Shown: in pieces, positions 11,961 through 13,615 of the stretch
Layout: every line of letters starts with the position of its first letter
Numbering within the stretch: the stretch's first letter is position 1
Source of the DNA: Desulfobacterales bacterium
Lineage (GTDB): Bacteria > Desulfobacterota > Desulfobacteria > Desulfobacterales > UBA11574
NCBI GenBank assembly: GCA_012974475.1
Contig: JAAXQD010000217.1
Coordinates: 1 to 13,615 of the forward strand
Direction of reading: 5' to 3'
DNA length: 13,615 nt
Translations under genes and position numbers: made by a program
Notes under the pieces: model-generated
The model's database searches: none
What the model was told of the DNA's origin: nothing
Seen by the model: only the letters and a program-made list of their open reading frames with translations

Positions 11961-13615
11961 ATGAGTTTCTCCATTCTGGACAAAATTGGGAATACGCCGC
12001 TGGTTGAAATAAAAAATCTCAACCCGAATCCCCAGGTAAAAATCCTTGCAAAGCTCGAGTATTTTAACCCGGGGGGGTCCATCAAGGACAGGGCCGCACT
12101 GTTCATGATCGAAAACGGCGAAAAATCCGGAGAACTGACCCCCGACAAAACGGTCATCGAAGCCACCAGCGGAAACACGGGCATCGGACTGGCACTGGTG
12201 TGCACGGTAAAGGGGTATAAGCTTCTATTGACCATGTCCGATGCCGCCAGCGTGGAACGCCAGAAAATTCTGAAAGCACGGGGGGCGGAAATTTTACTGA
12301 CCCCCGGGCACCTGGGAACCGACGGCGCCATCGAAGAGGTTTATCGTCTGGCCCGTGAAAATCCCGACACCTATTTCATGGCCGATCAATTCAACAACCC
12401 GGCCAACTGGCAGGCCCACTATCACGGAACAGCCCCTGAGATCTGGGAGCAGACCGATGGAAAGGTCTCAATGGTCGTCGCCACCCTGGGAACCAGCGGG
12501 ACCCTTATGGGCCTGACCCGACGAATGAAAGAATACAACCCCGACATCCGCATCGTCGGTGTCGAGCCGTATCTGGGGCACAAAATCCAGGGTCTGAAAA
12601 ACATGAAAGAGGCCTATCGTCCGGAAATATTCGAAAAGAATCGTCTGGATGAAATCGTGAATATCGATGACGAAGAAGCCTTTGAGATGACCCGGCGACT
12701 TGCAAAAGAAGAAGGGATTTTTGTGGGGATGAGCAGCGGGGCCGCCCTGGTGATCGCCCGGAAGAAAGCCGAAGAACTCACCCATGGAACCATTGTGGTG
12801 ATCTTCCCGGACGGCGGAGAACGGTACCTCAGCACGACGCTTTTTGCCGTAAAGGAAAAGATCAGCCTCAAACTGTTCAACACCCTGAGCCGCAGCAAAG
12901 AGCCGTTCGAGCCCCTTTTGCCGGGAAAGGTCACCATGTATTCCTGCGGGCCCACGGCACACGCAAGAATGCACCTGGGGGAATGCCGGCGCTTCATCTT
13001 TTCAGATCTTTTGTGCCGGTATCTTGAATACCGGGGGTATGATGTCACACACATCATGAACATCACCGATCTGGACGATAAAACCATCGACGGATCTGAA
13101 AAAGCAGGTATGGATCTGTCCGAGTTCACCCAAATACATATCGATTCGTTCAAAAAAGATCTGGAGGTTCTCGAAATCAAGCCGGCCTCCAAGTACCCGA
13201 AAGCCAGCGAACATGTTCACGACATGGTTTCCCTGTCTGAAAAGCTCGTGAAAAACGGATATGCATATGAAAAATTGAGATCTTTGTATTTCGACATCTC
13301 CCGCTTTTCCGATTACGGCAAGCTGTCGGGGGTGGATATCAATAAAATCAGGCTGGGAGCAACGGTGGATCTGGATGAATATGAAAAGGACAATCCCAGG
13401 GATTTTACGCTTTTGAAACGATCGAGACTCTCCGAGTTGAAACGGGGAATATTCACGAAGACCGACTGGGGTAATGTCCGTCCGTCCTGGCATATTCAGT
13501 GTGCCGCCATGTCCATGAAATATCTCGGGGAAACCTATGATATTCATACCGCCAGCCGTGAGCTGGTTTTTCCCCATCACGAAAACAAAATCGCCATTGC
13601 CGGTGCGGTGACCGG
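11961..13615 (+). CDS. Fusion of PLP-dependent cysteine synthase with a cysteinyl-tRNA synthetase-like domain (3' end outside window)
   Basis: A single open frame of at least 551 codons. Residues 1-297 are a full CysK/CysM-type cysteine synthase that should make L-cysteine from an activated serine and sulfide. The PLP lysine is Lys42 in N-P-G-G-S-I-K-D-R, the substrate loop is T-S-G-N-T-G at 69-74, the phosphate loop G-T-S-G-T at 177-181, and P-D-G-G-E-R-Y-L-S is at 283-291. From residue 303 (L-K-L-F-N-T-L-S) a CysS-type class I synthetase core begins, almost without linker. It has C-G-P-T at 329-332, N-I-T-D-L-D-D-K at 367-374, W-H-I-Q-C at 510-514 and F-P-H-H-E-N-K at 537-543. Predicted zinc ligands Cys329, Cys514 and His539 are kept, but the Glu aligned with E. 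coli Glu238 is Lys543. HIGH reads H-L-G-E (338-341), and T-A-S (530-532) replaces glycines after D-I-H. KMSKS and any tRNA-binding domain lie beyond the edge. The start is ATG 11961 with a weak GGA. Confidence 0.93.
   Translation, partial: MSFSILDKIGNTPLVEIKNLNPNPQVKILAKLEYFNPGGSIKDRAALFMIENGEKSGELTPDKTVIEATSGNTGIGLALVCTVKGYKLLLTMSDAASVERQKILKARGAEILLTPGHLGTDGAIEEVYRLARENPDTYFMADQFNNPANWQAHYHGTAPEIWEQTDGKVSMVVATLGTSGTLMGLTRRMKEYNPDIRIVGVEPYLGHKIQGLKNMKEAYRPEIFEKNRLDEIVNIDDEEAFEMTRRLAKEEGIFVGMSSGAALVIARKKAEELTHGTIVVIFPDGGERYLSTTLFAVKEKISLKLFNTLSRSKEPFEPLLPGKVTMYSCGPTAHARMHLGECRRFIFSDLLCRYLEYRGYDVTHIMNITDLDDKTIDGSEKAGMDLSEFTQIHIDSFKKDLEVLEIKPASKYPKASEHVHDMVSLSEKLVKNGYAYEKLRSLYFDISRFSDYGKLSGVDINKIRLGATVDLDEYEKDNPRDFTLLKRSRLSELKRGIFTKTDWGNVRPSWHIQCAAMSMKYLGETYDIHTASRELVFPHHENKIAIAGAVT

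Noticed and set aside
11936..13580. Several minus-strand open frames of 130-190 codons under the cysK-cysS fusion.
   Set aside because: They are antisense shadows of a strongly conserved coding frame in GC-rich DNA, with low-complexity, family-less translations.

Overview
This window looks like the chromosome of a Gram-negative, anaerobic-type deltaproteobacterium, most likely a sulfate-reducer relative in Desulfobacterota/Desulfobacterales. LptD with an LptA-like OstA domain shows an outer membrane. A RicT-type PSP1 protein, a YhaM-like OB-fold/HD protein and a NusG paralogue together fit that phylum. The taxonomic call is an inference from protein style and gene content, not a database match. 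Most of the window is core housekeeping DNA with tightly packed genes.

Layout. Positions 1-9110 are read on the minus strand. From upstream to downstream they hold lptD, a NusG/RfaH-type factor, an HU/IHF-family protein, holB (clamp-loader delta'), ricT (PSP1/YaaT family), metG, a short transpeptidase of penicillin-binding type, and the first 12 codons of a probable DegT-family aminotransferase. The HU-holB-ricT-metG block looks like one operon, with a candidate sigma70 promoter at 6014-6043. At about 9111-9241 the strands switch, and overlapping back-to-back promoter candidates serve lptD (minus) and surE (plus). The plus strand then carries surE, the OB-HD protein, a 265-bp repeat-rich gap, tmk and a long fused gene that runs off the right edge.

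The most interesting locus is the right end. The gene starting at 11961 encodes a complete PLP-dependent cysteine synthase (about residues 1-297). It is joined with almost no linker to a cysteinyl-tRNA synthetase-like catalytic domain (residue 303 to beyond the window). One polypeptide would therefore make cysteine and activate it. The CysS-like half departs from the family at usually invariant places: HIGH reads HLGE, the glycine run after DIH is replaced by T-A-S, and the residue aligned with the fourth zinc ligand (Glu238 of E. coli CysS) is Lys543. It may be a tRNA synthetase with relaxed constraints, or a CysS paralogue that passes activated cysteine to another acceptor.

The second point of interest is the gap at 11006-11270. 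It contains three exact-length 52-bp tandem repeats, preceded by 10-bp tandem repeats that overlap the stop codon of the upstream gene. Inverted copies of an 11-bp sequence bound the block. It looks like a mobile or amplifying intergenic repeat element that now forms the leader of tmk. No tRNA, rRNA, CRISPR array, transposase or phage gene is visible, and there is no gene-free stretch longer than about 265 bp.
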